45,399 nt of DNA from Bacteroidota bacterium (GTDB taxonomy: Bacteria > Bacteroidota > Bacteroidia > AKYH767-A > 2013-40CM-41-45): positions 1 to 45,399 of the forward strand of contig JAPLDB010000037.1 of the NCBI GenBank assembly GCA_026391975.1. The letters are read 5' to 3'. A program made the translations under genes and the position numbers. Positions within the stretch are counted from its first letter, which is position 1, and each line of letters begins with the position of its first letter. Of this stretch, positions 16,234 through 25,600 are shown piece after piece. Below the pieces are notes generated by a model, which worked only from the letters and a program-made list of their open reading frames with translations, did no database searches and had not been told where the DNA came from.

Positions 16234-17331
16234 ATGAAAGCTTCCATTCTTTTCTTTACAACAGCCGCCCTCCTCATTTCCTGCAGTCCGCAGAAAAAGG
16301 AGCTCACTACCATCACAGGTCAGCTGCAAAACGCCGCCAACATTAATATCTATTTTGAAAAAATTACCGCCGATGGTGATATCCCCGTTGATTCAGCCAC
16401 AACCGATGGCGATGGAAACTTTACACTCATTAACCGCGCTGATGAACTGGATTACTACCTGCTGAGAACAGGAAACCAAAGTGTTGCTTACCTGATCTTA
16501 AAAGGCGGCGAAACACTTACCATTAAAGGAGATGCCAATAACATGGAACAGACTTATGAAGTGAAAGGATCAGAAGACACGCGCGTCCTATTACAGTTAA
16601 AACGATTTGATACGCACCTATCTGATTCCATGAACAGGATTTATTCCGCCTTCAGGGAAGAGAATCCGTTTCAGAAGGATTCTGTTGGTGCATTGCTGCA
16701 ACAGCAGTACCTCTCTACGATGCGCGATTTTGCAATCAACCTGATCAGGCAAAATTTTTCTTCGATGGTTTCTCTTTCCGCCACAAAATACCTTGACAAA
16801 CAAAAAGATTTTTCTCTCTTCGTCATGCTGAACGACTCCCTGCATCAGGCACTCGGAGACAACAGATATGTCAACGTATTTTCAAAGCAGGTTGAAGACA
16901 TGAAACGGTTGCCTGTGGGCAGCATGGCTCCTGAAATAAAATTACCATCACCTGAAGGAAAAGAAATTGCTTTGTCTTCGTTGAAAGGGAAGGTCGTTGT
17001 GATTGATTTCTGGGCAAGCTGGTGCGGACCATGCAGACGTGAAATGCCGGAAATGATTGAGCTCTATAAAAATTTTAAAAACCTCGGACTTGAGATTTAC
17101 GGCGTATCACTCGATGACAATATAGATGCCTGGAAAACTGCAATTGCAAGTGATCATATTACATGGATACAGGTGAGTGAACTGAAGAAATGGGATTCAA
17201 AAGTTGCGCTGGAATATGGGATCGAAGAAATTCCGCAAACGATTCTCATTGATCGTGAAGGCAAGATTGTAGCGAAGGGATTACCATTTGGTGAGCTGCA
17301 GGTTAAATTGCAAGAGGTGTTAAGGATGTAG
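16234..17331 (+). CDS. TlpA-like thioredoxin-domain lipoprotein (DUF4369 + redoxin)
   Basis: Predicted envelope thiol-disulfide reductase, 365 residues. The leader MKASILFFTTAALLISC carries a lipobox with Cys17. Residues about 20-105 fit DUF4369 (ITGQLQNAANINIYFEKI ... VDSATTDGDGNFTL). A helical linker follows. Residues about 225-365 are the AhpC/TSA-thioredoxin domain: PVGSMAPEIKLPSPEGKEIALSSLKGKVVVIDFWASWCGPCRREMPEM with the CGPC active site, and the cis-Pro region in IEEIPQTILIDREGKI. Such proteins are abundant in Bacteroidota, and specific partners are unknown. The 3' flank (17332-17358) repeats 'atgtaatatgtaa'. Confidence 0.92.
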   Translation: MKASILFFTTAALLISCSPQKKELTTITGQLQNAANINIYFEKITADGDIPVDSATTDGDGNFTLINRADELDYYLLRTGNQSVAYLILKGGETLTIKGDANNMEQTYEVKGSEDTRVLLQLKRFDTHLSDSMNRIYSAFREENPFQKDSVGALLQQQYLSTMRDFAINLIRQNFSSMVSLSATKYLDKQKDFSLFVMLNDSLHQALGDNRYVNVFSKQVEDMKRLPVGSMAPEIKLPSPEGKEIALSSLKGKVVVIDFWASWCGPCRREMPEMIELYKNFKNLGLEIYGVSLDDNIDAWKTAIASDHITWIQVSELKKWDSKVALEYGIEEIPQTILIDREGKIVAKGLPFGELQVKLQEVLRM

Positions 17332-17445
17332 GATGTAATATGTAAAATGTAATATGTAAGTCAGGAACTTGGGTGCATGTTTTGGCTTACGGAATTCGTG
17401 AGAAACGATTTTTTTTCTAAGTTGCAGGCTTATTCCAACTAAATA

Positions 17446-20400
17446 ATGAGCAATTCTACAAAGCTTATTTTTTCATTCCTGAGTTTTTCATTGTGCATCA
17501 TGCATGGTGCATTTTCAAAAGATTATTTTCAGCAAAAAGTAGAATACACCATCCGCGTTTCACTTGACGACAAAAAACATGCCCTCAAAGGTGAAGAGGT
17601 GATCACTTACACCAATAATTCTCCTGATTCACTTTCAGAAATCTATTTTCACCTGTGGCCGAATGCGTATAAAAATGATGAGACCGCTTTGTCTGATCAG
17701 CTTGAGAGGTTGGGAGACAATCGTATGGTCATTGCGAAGGACAGCGACTTCGGTTACATTGACGGGCTGAGTTTCAGGATTGACGGAAAGGCAATTGACT
17801 GGGAATTCATTGAAGACACCATTGATGTTTGTGTATTGCATCTTAAAAAAGCTTTACAACCTTCAGCAACAATTACAATCTCCACAAATTTCAAAGTTCA
17901 GATCCCATCCGCGGATCTTTCACGCCTCGGGCACGATGGTCAGGCTTATTACATTACCCAATGGTACCCGAAACCGGCAGTATATGACGTAAATGGATGG
18001 AATTATTTTCCATACCTCGACAAAGGAGAGTTTTATTCTGAATTCGGAAGCTTCGATGTATACATAACGCTGCCGAAGAATTATGTGGTTGGTGCCACGG
18101 GAAACCTGACCGGCAATGACAGTGAATTGGTCTGGTTGAATGAGAAAGCAATAGCAACCCGGGCAATGACTGCCTTCGAAAAGGACATGTCATTCCCCTT
18201 GTCAGATACAGCAGACAAAACACTTCACTACCATGCAGAAAATGTACATGACTTTGCCTGGTTTGCAGACAAACGCTACCACGTCTTGAAAGATGAATTC
18301 GAATTTCCGGTTTCAAAAAAGAAAGTCACAACCTGGGCGTTTTTTACAAATGCAGAACCGGAACTATGGCGGAAGGCAAATGAATATTCAAAAGATGCAC
18401 TCACTTATTTTTCAAAATGGGTTGGTGAATATCCATACAATCAATTTACATGCGTCGATGTGGCATATGCTTCAGGAGACGGGATGGAATACCCGATGCT
18501 CACTGCAATCGGTACATATGGCAGTGCTTTTGATCTTGAGGCAACCATACAGCATGAAGTAGGTCATTCATGGTTTTATGGAATACTTGGAAGTAACGAA
18601 CGCCTGCATCCATGGATGGATGAAGGCATGACACAGTTTCTTGAAACGCGTTACACCTATGCAAAGTACGCAAATGACAGTGCGAAGCAAATGGAACACA
18701 CCGGTCTTTTTGGGAATGGCACCAACGTCACTTATAACCACCGCAAACTGGAATACCTGAAATACTGGCATGGCGCGCGTGCCAATACAGACCAGCAACC
18801 TGAACTGAATGCGGAATATTTCTCGTCCATTAATTACAGCGCCGACGCTTATCGTAAAACAGCATTGAGCTTTGACTATCTTAAATGCTATCTCGGTGAT
18901 TCATTATTTGACAGGTGCCTGCACGAGTATTTTGATCAGTGGAAATTCAAACATCCGATGCCCGGTGATTTGAAAAAAGTTTTTGAAAAGAGTTCAGGAA
19001 AAAAACTGGACTGGCTATTCACGGATCTCATCCGCTCGACAAAAAAAATTGATTACAAAATCTCCTCTGCCGGTAAATCCGGCGACGGATATTCTGTCCG
19101 CCTTAAAAATTCAGGAAGCATTTCATCACCTGTGTCATTGAGTGGAATGAAAAACGGAAAGGTGCTGAATACTTCATGGTACGATGGTTTCAAAGGAGCA
19201 AAAACACTCAGCTTTTCATGTACCGATTGTGATGCGATCAAAATTGACGGAGAAGAGCGGATCCCGGAACCGAGAAGAAGAAATAATACGATCCGCACTT
19301 CCGGAATTTTCCGTAAGATCGAAAAGATAAAGATCCAGATCCCCGTCGGAGAAGAAGATCCAACACGTTCGCAGATCTACCTTGCCCCTGCCATTGGCTG
19401 GAACAACTACAATAAATGGATGTTTGGGGGCGCCATCCACAACCTTACACTGATTGAGAAAAGGTTTGAATATTTACTTGCGCCAATGTATGCTCTTGGC
19501 AATAGTACTCTTGCAGGCGGAGGAAGACTGAGCTACAATATCTATTTCAACAATGCTTCAGTCAACAAGCTCAACTTCAGTGTCGGATATTCAACATATG
19601 CATACGAAAATTTCGAAACTTATATTGACACCACTAAACAGGATTTTTCAGCAGCGCTTACTTTCAGTAAAATATCTTCATCAATAACATTGAGTTTGCT
19701 GGACAGAAAGAAAAATCCTGACGAATATAGTTTTGTTAGATTTCGCCATGTGTACATAGAGTATGAGCGCCCTGAATTTACACTCTTGAATAAGCCAACT
19801 GACTCCATCAGCATTTATCATGTTGGCTTGAGAAAATACTATCCTAATTTTTATTTCCTTTCTTATCAATTCGGAAACCAGGTAACATTCCATCCGCGTG
19901 AATTTAACCTGACATTCGGACAAACGCTAAACCTTGTCCTGGCAAGTATTGAATACAACCAGATCATTTCCTTTAATAAAAAAGGACGGGGATTTGAATA
20001 CAGGATTTTTGCCGGCTTCAACGGGGAACTTGAAGACGTAAAATATACCTCATCAGGAATTTTTGATGCAAGGTATCATATCAACGGACAATCCGGAGCA
20101 ACTGACTATTTGCGGGATGAAGTATTTATGGGGAGGTCAGAAACGACAGGATTGCTTTCACAACAATTTACTTCGACGCATGGTGGACTAAAGATCGCAA
20201 CCGATTATCTCGGGCAAGCAAAAACATGGCTGATGGCCTTGAATATGAAAGTACCATTTCCTGGAAAACTGCCTTTGTATTTTTTTGCTGATGTAGGCGC
20301 ATTTGATAAGGCGAAAGTTAATTCCCTGAAAAGCGAGGCTGATTTTGTATACGATGCCGGCGTTGAAGTCCGCCTGATTCCAAAAATCCTTTCCGTTTAT

Positions 20401-20544
20401 TTCCCGTTTTTCTATTCAAACAATGTTAAAGAAGTCTATGACCAGTTTCCAGACAAGTATAATAGCTATTTGAAAAAAATCCGCTTCGAGCTGAATATAT
20501 CAAAGCTGAATCCGTTTACTTTGCGCGATCAGGTAAGGTTTTGA
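17446..20544 (+). CDS. M1 family metallopeptidase with barrel-like C-terminal domain
   Basis: Zinc aminopeptidase-like protein of 1032 residues with a signal peptide. The N-terminal beta domain (YTIRVSLDDKKHALKGEEVITYTNNS, IYFHLWPNAY) is followed by the catalytic domain: GMEYP at about 346-350 (the family GxMEN site, with Tyr for Asn), the zinc motif HEVGH at 370-374, and the third ligand Glu393 in MDEGMTQF, 18 residues on as expected. From about 650 to the end the sequence changes to repeated amphipathic strands (PMYALGNSTLAGGGRLSYNI, FNLTFGQTLNLVLASIEY) ending FTLRDQVRF, typical of an outer-membrane barrel with terminal Phe. This suggests a peptidase anchored in the outer membrane. It is much longer than soluble M1 enzymes. 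Confidence 0.88.
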   Translation: MSNSTKLIFSFLSFSLCIMHGAFSKDYFQQKVEYTIRVSLDDKKHALKGEEVITYTNNSPDSLSEIYFHLWPNAYKNDETALSDQLERLGDNRMVIAKDSDFGYIDGLSFRIDGKAIDWEFIEDTIDVCVLHLKKALQPSATITISTNFKVQIPSADLSRLGHDGQAYYITQWYPKPAVYDVNGWNYFPYLDKGEFYSEFGSFDVYITLPKNYVVGATGNLTGNDSELVWLNEKAIATRAMTAFEKDMSFPLSDTADKTLHYHAENVHDFAWFADKRYHVLKDEFEFPVSKKKVTTWAFFTNAEPELWRKANEYSKDALTYFSKWVGEYPYNQFTCVDVAYASGDGMEYPMLTAIGTYGSAFDLEATIQHEVGHSWFYGILGSNERLHPWMDEGMTQFLETRYTYAKYANDSAKQMEHTGLFGNGTNVTYNHRKLEYLKYWHGARANTDQQPELNAEYFSSINYSADAYRKTALSFDYLKCYLGDSLFDRCLHEYFDQWKFKHPMPGDLKKVFEKSSGKKLDWLFTDLIRSTKKIDYKISSAGKSGDGYSVRLKNSGSISSPVSLSGMKNGKVLNTSWYDGFKGAKTLSFSCTDCDAIKIDGEERIPEPRRRNNTIRTSGIFRKIEKIKIQIPVGEEDPTRSQIYLAPAIGWNNYNKWMFGGAIHNLTLIEKRFEYLLAPMYALGNSTLAGGGRLSYNIYFNNASVNKLNFSVGYSTYAYENFETYIDTTKQDFSAALTFSKISSSITLSLLDRKKNPDEYSFVRFRHVYIEYERPEFTLLNKPTDSISIYHVGLRKYYPNFYFLSYQFGNQVTFHPREFNLTFGQTLNLVLASIEYNQIISFNKKGRGFEYRIFAGFNGELEDVKYTSSGIFDARYHINGQSGATDYLRDEVFMGRSETTGLLSQQFTSTHGGLKIATDYLGQAKTWLMALNMKVPFPGKLPLYFFADVGAFDKAKVNSLKSEADFVYDAGVEVRLIPKILSVYFPFFYSNNVKEVYDQFPDKYNSYLKKIRFELNISKLNPFTLRDQVRF

Positions 20545-20563
20545 AGGATCAGGGAAGAGATGT

Positions 20564-20626
20564 GAGAATTGAGAATTGAGAATTGAGAATTGAGAATTGA
20601 GAATTGAGAATTGAGAATTGAGAATT
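20564..20626. repeat. Tandem heptamer array, nine copies of gagaatt
   Basis: Nine perfect head-to-tail copies of GAGAATT cover 63 bp. Because 7 is not a multiple of 3, every forward frame crosses the same 21-nt cycle and meets TGA, so nothing can be translated through it on the plus strand. The array lies 20 bp after the M1 gene and runs directly into the coding sequence of the LpxH-like gene, whose first residues are missing. Perfect identity of all copies points to recent slippage, and the copy number is probably variable. Confidence 0.97.
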
Positions 20627-21358
20627 GTTCATCTGGGTGTTCCGGATTATGCATCCAGCCTGGAGCGTGAGAAAAAGATTGTGCGGTGGATGGATTCAAT
20701 AAGGAATGATTGCGAAGAATTATACCTGCTTGGAGATGTCTTTGATTTCTGGTTCGAATACAAAACTGTTGTGCCCCGCGGATTTGTCCGTCTGCTCGGA
20801 AAGATCGCTGAGTTTACCGATGCAGGAATTCCGGTTCATTATTTTACCGGCAACCACGACATGTGGACATTTGACTACCTCACAAAAGAACTCAACGTTA
20901 AACTTTACCGTGAGCCAATTGAAGCAGAATACAATGGCAGAAAATTTTACATCGGGCACGGAGATGGATTAGGCCCCGGTGATTATGGATACAAGTTCAT
21001 CAAGAAAGTATTTGCAAGTCCATTATGTCAATGGCTTTTTGCACGCCTTCATCCCAACCTTGGCGTTGGCATAGCCAATTATTTTTCAGGCAAAAGCAGA
21101 ATTGCCACAGGAACAACGGATGAAATTTATCATGGTGATGAAAAAGAATGGCTTGTCATTCATGCCAAAGCACTGCTGGAGAAAAAGCATTATACTTATT
21201 TTGTCTTTGGTCACAGGCATCTGCCACTTGACATAAGCCTTACCGGTGGTGTGGGAGAAAAGAGCAGCCGATATATTAACCTGGGCGACTGGGTGAAATA
21301 CTTCACCTATGCTGTATTTGACGGCAACGACCTGGAATTAAAAAAATACGAAGGTTAA
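20618..21358 (+). CDS. lpxH: LpxH-like UDP-2,3-diacylglucosamine diphosphatase, 5' end lost to repeat array
   Basis: Calcineurin-like phosphoesterase related to LpxH, which cleaves UDP-2,3-diacylglucosamine to lipid X in lipid A synthesis. Metal-binding motifs present: HLGVPDYASS (the His of DxH), YLLGDVFDFWFEY, FTGNHDMWTFDY, IGHGDGLGPGD and FGHRHLPLD. Missing: the residues that normally precede HLG, including the first ligand Asp of DxH (family opening 'sDxHLG'). The only in-frame start before HLG is a TTG at 20618 that lies inside the last heptamer; upstream is TGA in frame. The next ATG (about 20690) would lose even more. The gene is therefore either inactivated, dependent on a different copy number in other cells, or misassembled. 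It converges on the desaturase gene, 4 bp apart. Confidence 0.8.
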   Translation: MRIVHLGVPDYASSLEREKKIVRWMDSIRNDCEELYLLGDVFDFWFEYKTVVPRGFVRLLGKIAEFTDAGIPVHYFTGNHDMWTFDYLTKELNVKLYREPIEAEYNGRKFYIGHGDGLGPGDYGYKFIKKVFASPLCQWLFARLHPNLGVGIANYFSGKSRIATGTTDEIYHGDEKEWLVIHAKALLEKKHYTYFVFGHRHLPLDISLTGGVGEKSSRYINLGDWVKYFTYAVFDGNDLELKKYEG

Positions 21359-21362
21359 TTGT

Positions 21363-22469
21363 TCAGCCGATCGCAGTATTCAGGTCAGGCAATCTGCCAT
21401 ACTGCTGAAGGATGGCAAAGTGTGAGCGCATGGCTTTTCCAAAAGTTTCATTTTCCATGTAAGGGATCCCGAATTCTTCTGCAGTCTTTTTTACGATAGG
21501 GGCGATCACCGGATAATGTACGTGACATATCCTTGGAAAAAGATGATGTTCGACCTGAAAATTCAATCCGCCCACATACCATGAGATCCATTTGTTTTTC
21601 CGGGAGAAATTTTTTGTTGTATTCATTTGGTGAATAGCCCAGGAGTTTTCAATATTTCCGTATTCATCAGGCACAGGATGCGAGGTACCTTCAACTGTAT
21701 GCGCCAGCTGAAAAACGACCGTAAGTATGATCCCAGCGATAAAGTGCATAAGGAGAAATCCCGGCAAAAGTTCCATGAACGGAATACCAAAAACGAATAC
21801 AGGTAAGCCAAAGAATACGATATAGTAAACGACTTTACCGGCTACAATTTTCATCAGTTTATTGACATTATCAGCCGTTGACTTTGTGTTCACTTTATTC
21901 CTCACATACTTAGTGAACTGTACAAAATCTTTTAGGGTACACCAGTAAAGCGTCATAATACCATAAAAGAAAATGGCATAAAATTTCTGGAGCCGGTGAA
22001 AGCGATGAACCTTGGTATGAGGAGAAAACCGCAAAACAAGTTTGTTATCAATGTCCTCATCCATATCCGTGATATTGGTATAGGTATGATGTAGGATGTT
22101 ATGCTGCAATTTCCAGTTATAAACCGAACCTCCGAGCAAAATCAACGTATGCCCGAGAATCTTATTTACCATTTCATTGGAGGAATATGCTCCATGGTTG
22201 GCATCATGCATGACACTCATACCCATACCTGCCAGTCCTAACCCCATAATAGACCATAAGATAAAGCTTATACCAAATCCGGGATGATAGAGACAGATGA
22301 TGGCCAGTGGAAGCAGGTATGTGATCAGCAAAACCGCCGTTTTAATAACCATGGTGGCATTGGCATGGCGCGAAAGATGATTCTCGGTAAAATACCTGTC
22401 AACATTCTCACGCAGTGTATTGTAGAAAGCTGATTTGTCCTTGTCAACGAATTTGACCTGTCCTTTCAT
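21363..22469 (-). CDS. Membrane fatty acid desaturase (acyl-CoA/acyl-lipid type)
   Basis: Di-iron integral-membrane desaturase that introduces double bonds into fatty acyl chains, 368 residues. The three histidine boxes are HDANH (88-92), HNILHH (123-128) and QVEHH (near 309). The Gln in the third box is the mark of front-end / linoleoyl-CoA desaturase-like members. Membrane segments are visible at about 42-60, 66-86, 210-230 and 235-255. No fused cytochrome b5 domain is present. Likely role: membrane fluidity or polyunsaturated acyl chains. It is transcribed towards the LpxH-like gene; about 180 bp upstream separate it from the divergent giant cargo gene. Confidence 0.92.
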   Translation of the reverse strand: MKGQVKFVDKDKSAFYNTLRENVDRYFTENHLSRHANATMVIKTAVLLITYLLPLAIICLYHPGFGISFILWSIMGLGLAGMGMSVMHDANHGAYSSNEMVNKILGHTLILLGGSVYNWKLQHNILHHTYTNITDMDEDIDNKLVLRFSPHTKVHRFHRLQKFYAIFFYGIMTLYWCTLKDFVQFTKYVRNKVNTKSTADNVNKLMKIVAGKVVYYIVFFGLPVFVFGIPFMELLPGFLLMHFIAGIILTVVFQLAHTVEGTSHPVPDEYGNIENSWAIHQMNTTKNFSRKNKWISWYVGGLNFQVEHHLFPRICHVHYPVIAPIVKKTAEEFGIPYMENETFGKAMRSHFAILQQYGRLPDLNTAIG

Positions 22470-22576
22470 TTTCCGCTACATTATAGGTTGAAGGTGCAAG
22501 ATAGGTAAAAAAAGATAGCCGGCGTTTTTGGAAGTTATATTGATTAATGTTTTGAAAACTTTTCGAGTAAAAAAAA

Positions 22577-22604
22577 TTGCACCTTTCAATTCTATATATC
22601 TTTA
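22577..22604 (+). promoter_or_regulatory. Candidate promoter of the beta-helix cargo gene
   Basis: TTG at 22577-22579, a 17-nt spacer, then TATCTTTA at 22597-22604 (one mismatch to TAnnTTTG), 47 nt before the ATG at 22652. The TTG here is also the first codon of a longer open frame, but as a promoter box it argues against that longer start. Confidence 0.4.
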
Positions 22605-22651
22605 CCACACTTTTTATTCTGAATCTTCAACCCCTAATTAAATTAATAAAA

Positions 22652-25600
22652 ATGAGAAGAATTATTACTTCCCTTCCTTCACTGGTTTCAATTTTATGTC
22701 TATCGCTTTTTAGCATCCAGACTCAGGCCCAGGATGATGCCGGAATTGCCGGAATTACGCAACCAGCCTCAACAGTTTGCCGCGGAAATGCAAACGTAGA
22801 AGCAACGCTCCATAACTATGGTGCAGTCAACATCACTACATGCACAGTTCAATGGACCGTGAATGGCGTATTGCAGGCACCATTCAGCTATAGTGGAACG
22901 CTCACCCCGGGCAGTGATGCCACCGTCACACTTGGAAATTACATTTTCAATGCCGGGGCTTATGCTATTGTGGCATACAGTGAAAATCCAAACGGAAATA
23001 CTGATTCAGACAATTCGAATGATACTTCTGCAACAACAGTGAATACTCAGTTAAACGGAACATATACAATTGGCGGCACAACTCCTGACTATTCAAATTT
23101 CGCAGGTGCCGTGAATGACCTGAATAATTTTGGTGTATGCGGCGCTGTTATATTCAATGTGCGTGCAGGAACTTACAATGAAAAACTTGTCATTAATCAG
23201 GTAGCCGGCGCTTCCGCTACAAATACAATTACCTTTCAGAGTGAAACAGGCGACAGCAGTTCTGTAATTCTCAATACTCCATCAGTTGACAGCACACTTG
23301 CAAACAATTACCTGATCAGGCTGAATGGAACAGATTACCTTACCTTAAAGCAAATGACATTGTCCCGCTCCGGGATTTCTGCCAATGCAAGGATCCTGGA
23401 TTATACACAGGTTGCATCATTCAATATTGTAACCAATTGCCACCTGCTTGGCGTGAGTAACGGAATAACTGCCAACAGTCTTGGAGCGCTCGTTTATTCC
23501 AGCGGAGGAACTCCTTTCAATGATTCGATGAATACTTTTTCAAATAACCTTTTTGAAAATGGCTCAATCGGAATTTATTTTAATGGTGTCGGTACTTTAT
23601 CACTTGAAAACGGAACATCACTTACAGACAATCAGTTTGTGAATCAGTTTGCATTTGCCATGCAACTGGCCTATGATCAAGCGCCACTGATCACAGGAAA
23701 TTTCATTACCAGCAATTCAAACCACCCCGGCTATACAGGAATTTACCTGAGCGCCTGCCTTCGCAATACAATAGTCTCTAAAAACCAGCTTTCTTCCTGC
23801 CCTGGTAACGGGTTTTATTTTATTGACTGTGGTGCATTCCCTGTTCCCCGCGGCACTGTCTCAAATAATTTTGTAAATACCACTGATTCATCCGGAATTA
23901 CATTGCTGAATGGTGGAAACCTTGACATCGTATATAACAGTATCCACGTTCAGGATGTATCTGCAGGAAGTTCGGCGCTTGCATTACGCGGCGTAAATTA
24001 TGGAATGGTAGTCAAGAACAATGCACTTGTGAATTCAGGAGGCGGATACGCATACCTCATTGCGGATTCAGGCTTTGCAGGACTTGTTTCATCGGATTAC
24101 AATGACCTTTATACAACCGGTTCGAATGTTGGAAGCTACCGTGGCACAGATGCGGCAGGCCTCGCTGACTGGCAAATTGCGGCAGCACATGACACCAATT
24201 CAATTTCTGCAGATCCGGCTTTCGTTTCTGCAAGCAACCTCCATGCGACCTCTATCGGATTTGACAACAAGGGCACATCGCTGGCAGGAATACTTGTCGA
24301 TATTGACAACGACTTACGCAGTGCCACAACACCGGATATCGGTGCAGATGAATATACAGGCATGGGACATGATGTAGCAGTGGTAACAATGCTCAGCCCG
24401 CTGAACAATGACTGTGAAAATGCTGCTGCAGTTGTTTCTGTTGTCGTACATAACTACGGAGCATTTACAGAAACCAACATTTCTGTTCAGACAGATGTAA
24501 CGGGTGCTTTTACCGCAACACTGAACGGAAGTATTTCATCGCTTGCACCGGGTCTGGATTCAACACTTTCTTTCGCAACTACGCTTAATACGACAGGCGG
24601 AGGCGATGCAACATTTACTGCCTATACCCAGCTTGCCACAGATGACAACCATTCAAATGACACCCTGAACTCAGGTATAATCCATATCAATCCAATACCT
24701 GCATTACCAACAGTCAGCAATGACAGCATCTGCGGACCGGGATCAGTTACATTAAATGCTACTTCATCTGATACACTTTTCTGGTATGATGTTGCGACAG
24801 GAGGAATTTCCATCGGCCAGGGTTCACCGTTTAATACGCCTAACATCAGCACTACCACAACATACTATGTGGAGGCAAGAAATTTCTGTTCCAGCGGACG
24901 TGTTGCTGTTGATGCCATCATCATGCCTTTACCGAATATCAATCTCGGGAATGACACTTCCATTTTGCTTGGTTCATCCATCACACTTGATGCAGGAGCA
25001 GGATTTGCTATCTATGTATGGAGTACAGGTGAAACCAACCAGACCATCACCCAAAGCCCTGTATTGCCAACCTGTTACAACGTTACAGTGCTCGACAACA
25101 ATGGATGCGCGAATGCAGATACTATCTGTGTAAATGTCGTCTTCCCTTCAAATGTTGGTATCCAGTCATTGGTAACACCTACTGATCATCAATGTGAAAA
25201 TGCAGCCACTCCAATAACAGTTCTTGTTGCAAATTATGGAAGCAACACGGCTACAGATATTCCTATTCAGATTGACATTACAGGTGCCATAAATGTTTCA
25301 TTTAACGACACCTTGTTTGGATCAATACCTGCCGGCGGAAGTATCCCATTCACAATTGATTCAACGATCAACACAGCCGGCGGTGGTACGTTTAATATTA
25401 CTGCTTATACTGTTTATGCTTCAGATCAGTCATCCGGGGACGACACCCTCATTTCAGTGATCAATATCAATCATGTCCCTCTTGCGCCTGTTGGCACAGA
25501 CAATGCACGTTGCGGCGCTGGCGCGATAACATTGACGGGAACAGCTACAGATACAATTTACTGGTATGATGCACCTGTGGGAGGTAATCTTCTTGGTATT

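Noticed and set aside
20564-20626. Heptamer array considered as a CRISPR array
   Set aside because: Repeats are head-to-tail with no spacers and only 7 bp long; there are no cas genes.
22577-22651. TTG start for the beta-helix giant
   Set aside because: The ATG at 22652 begins a clear signal peptide, and the TTG fits better as a promoter box.
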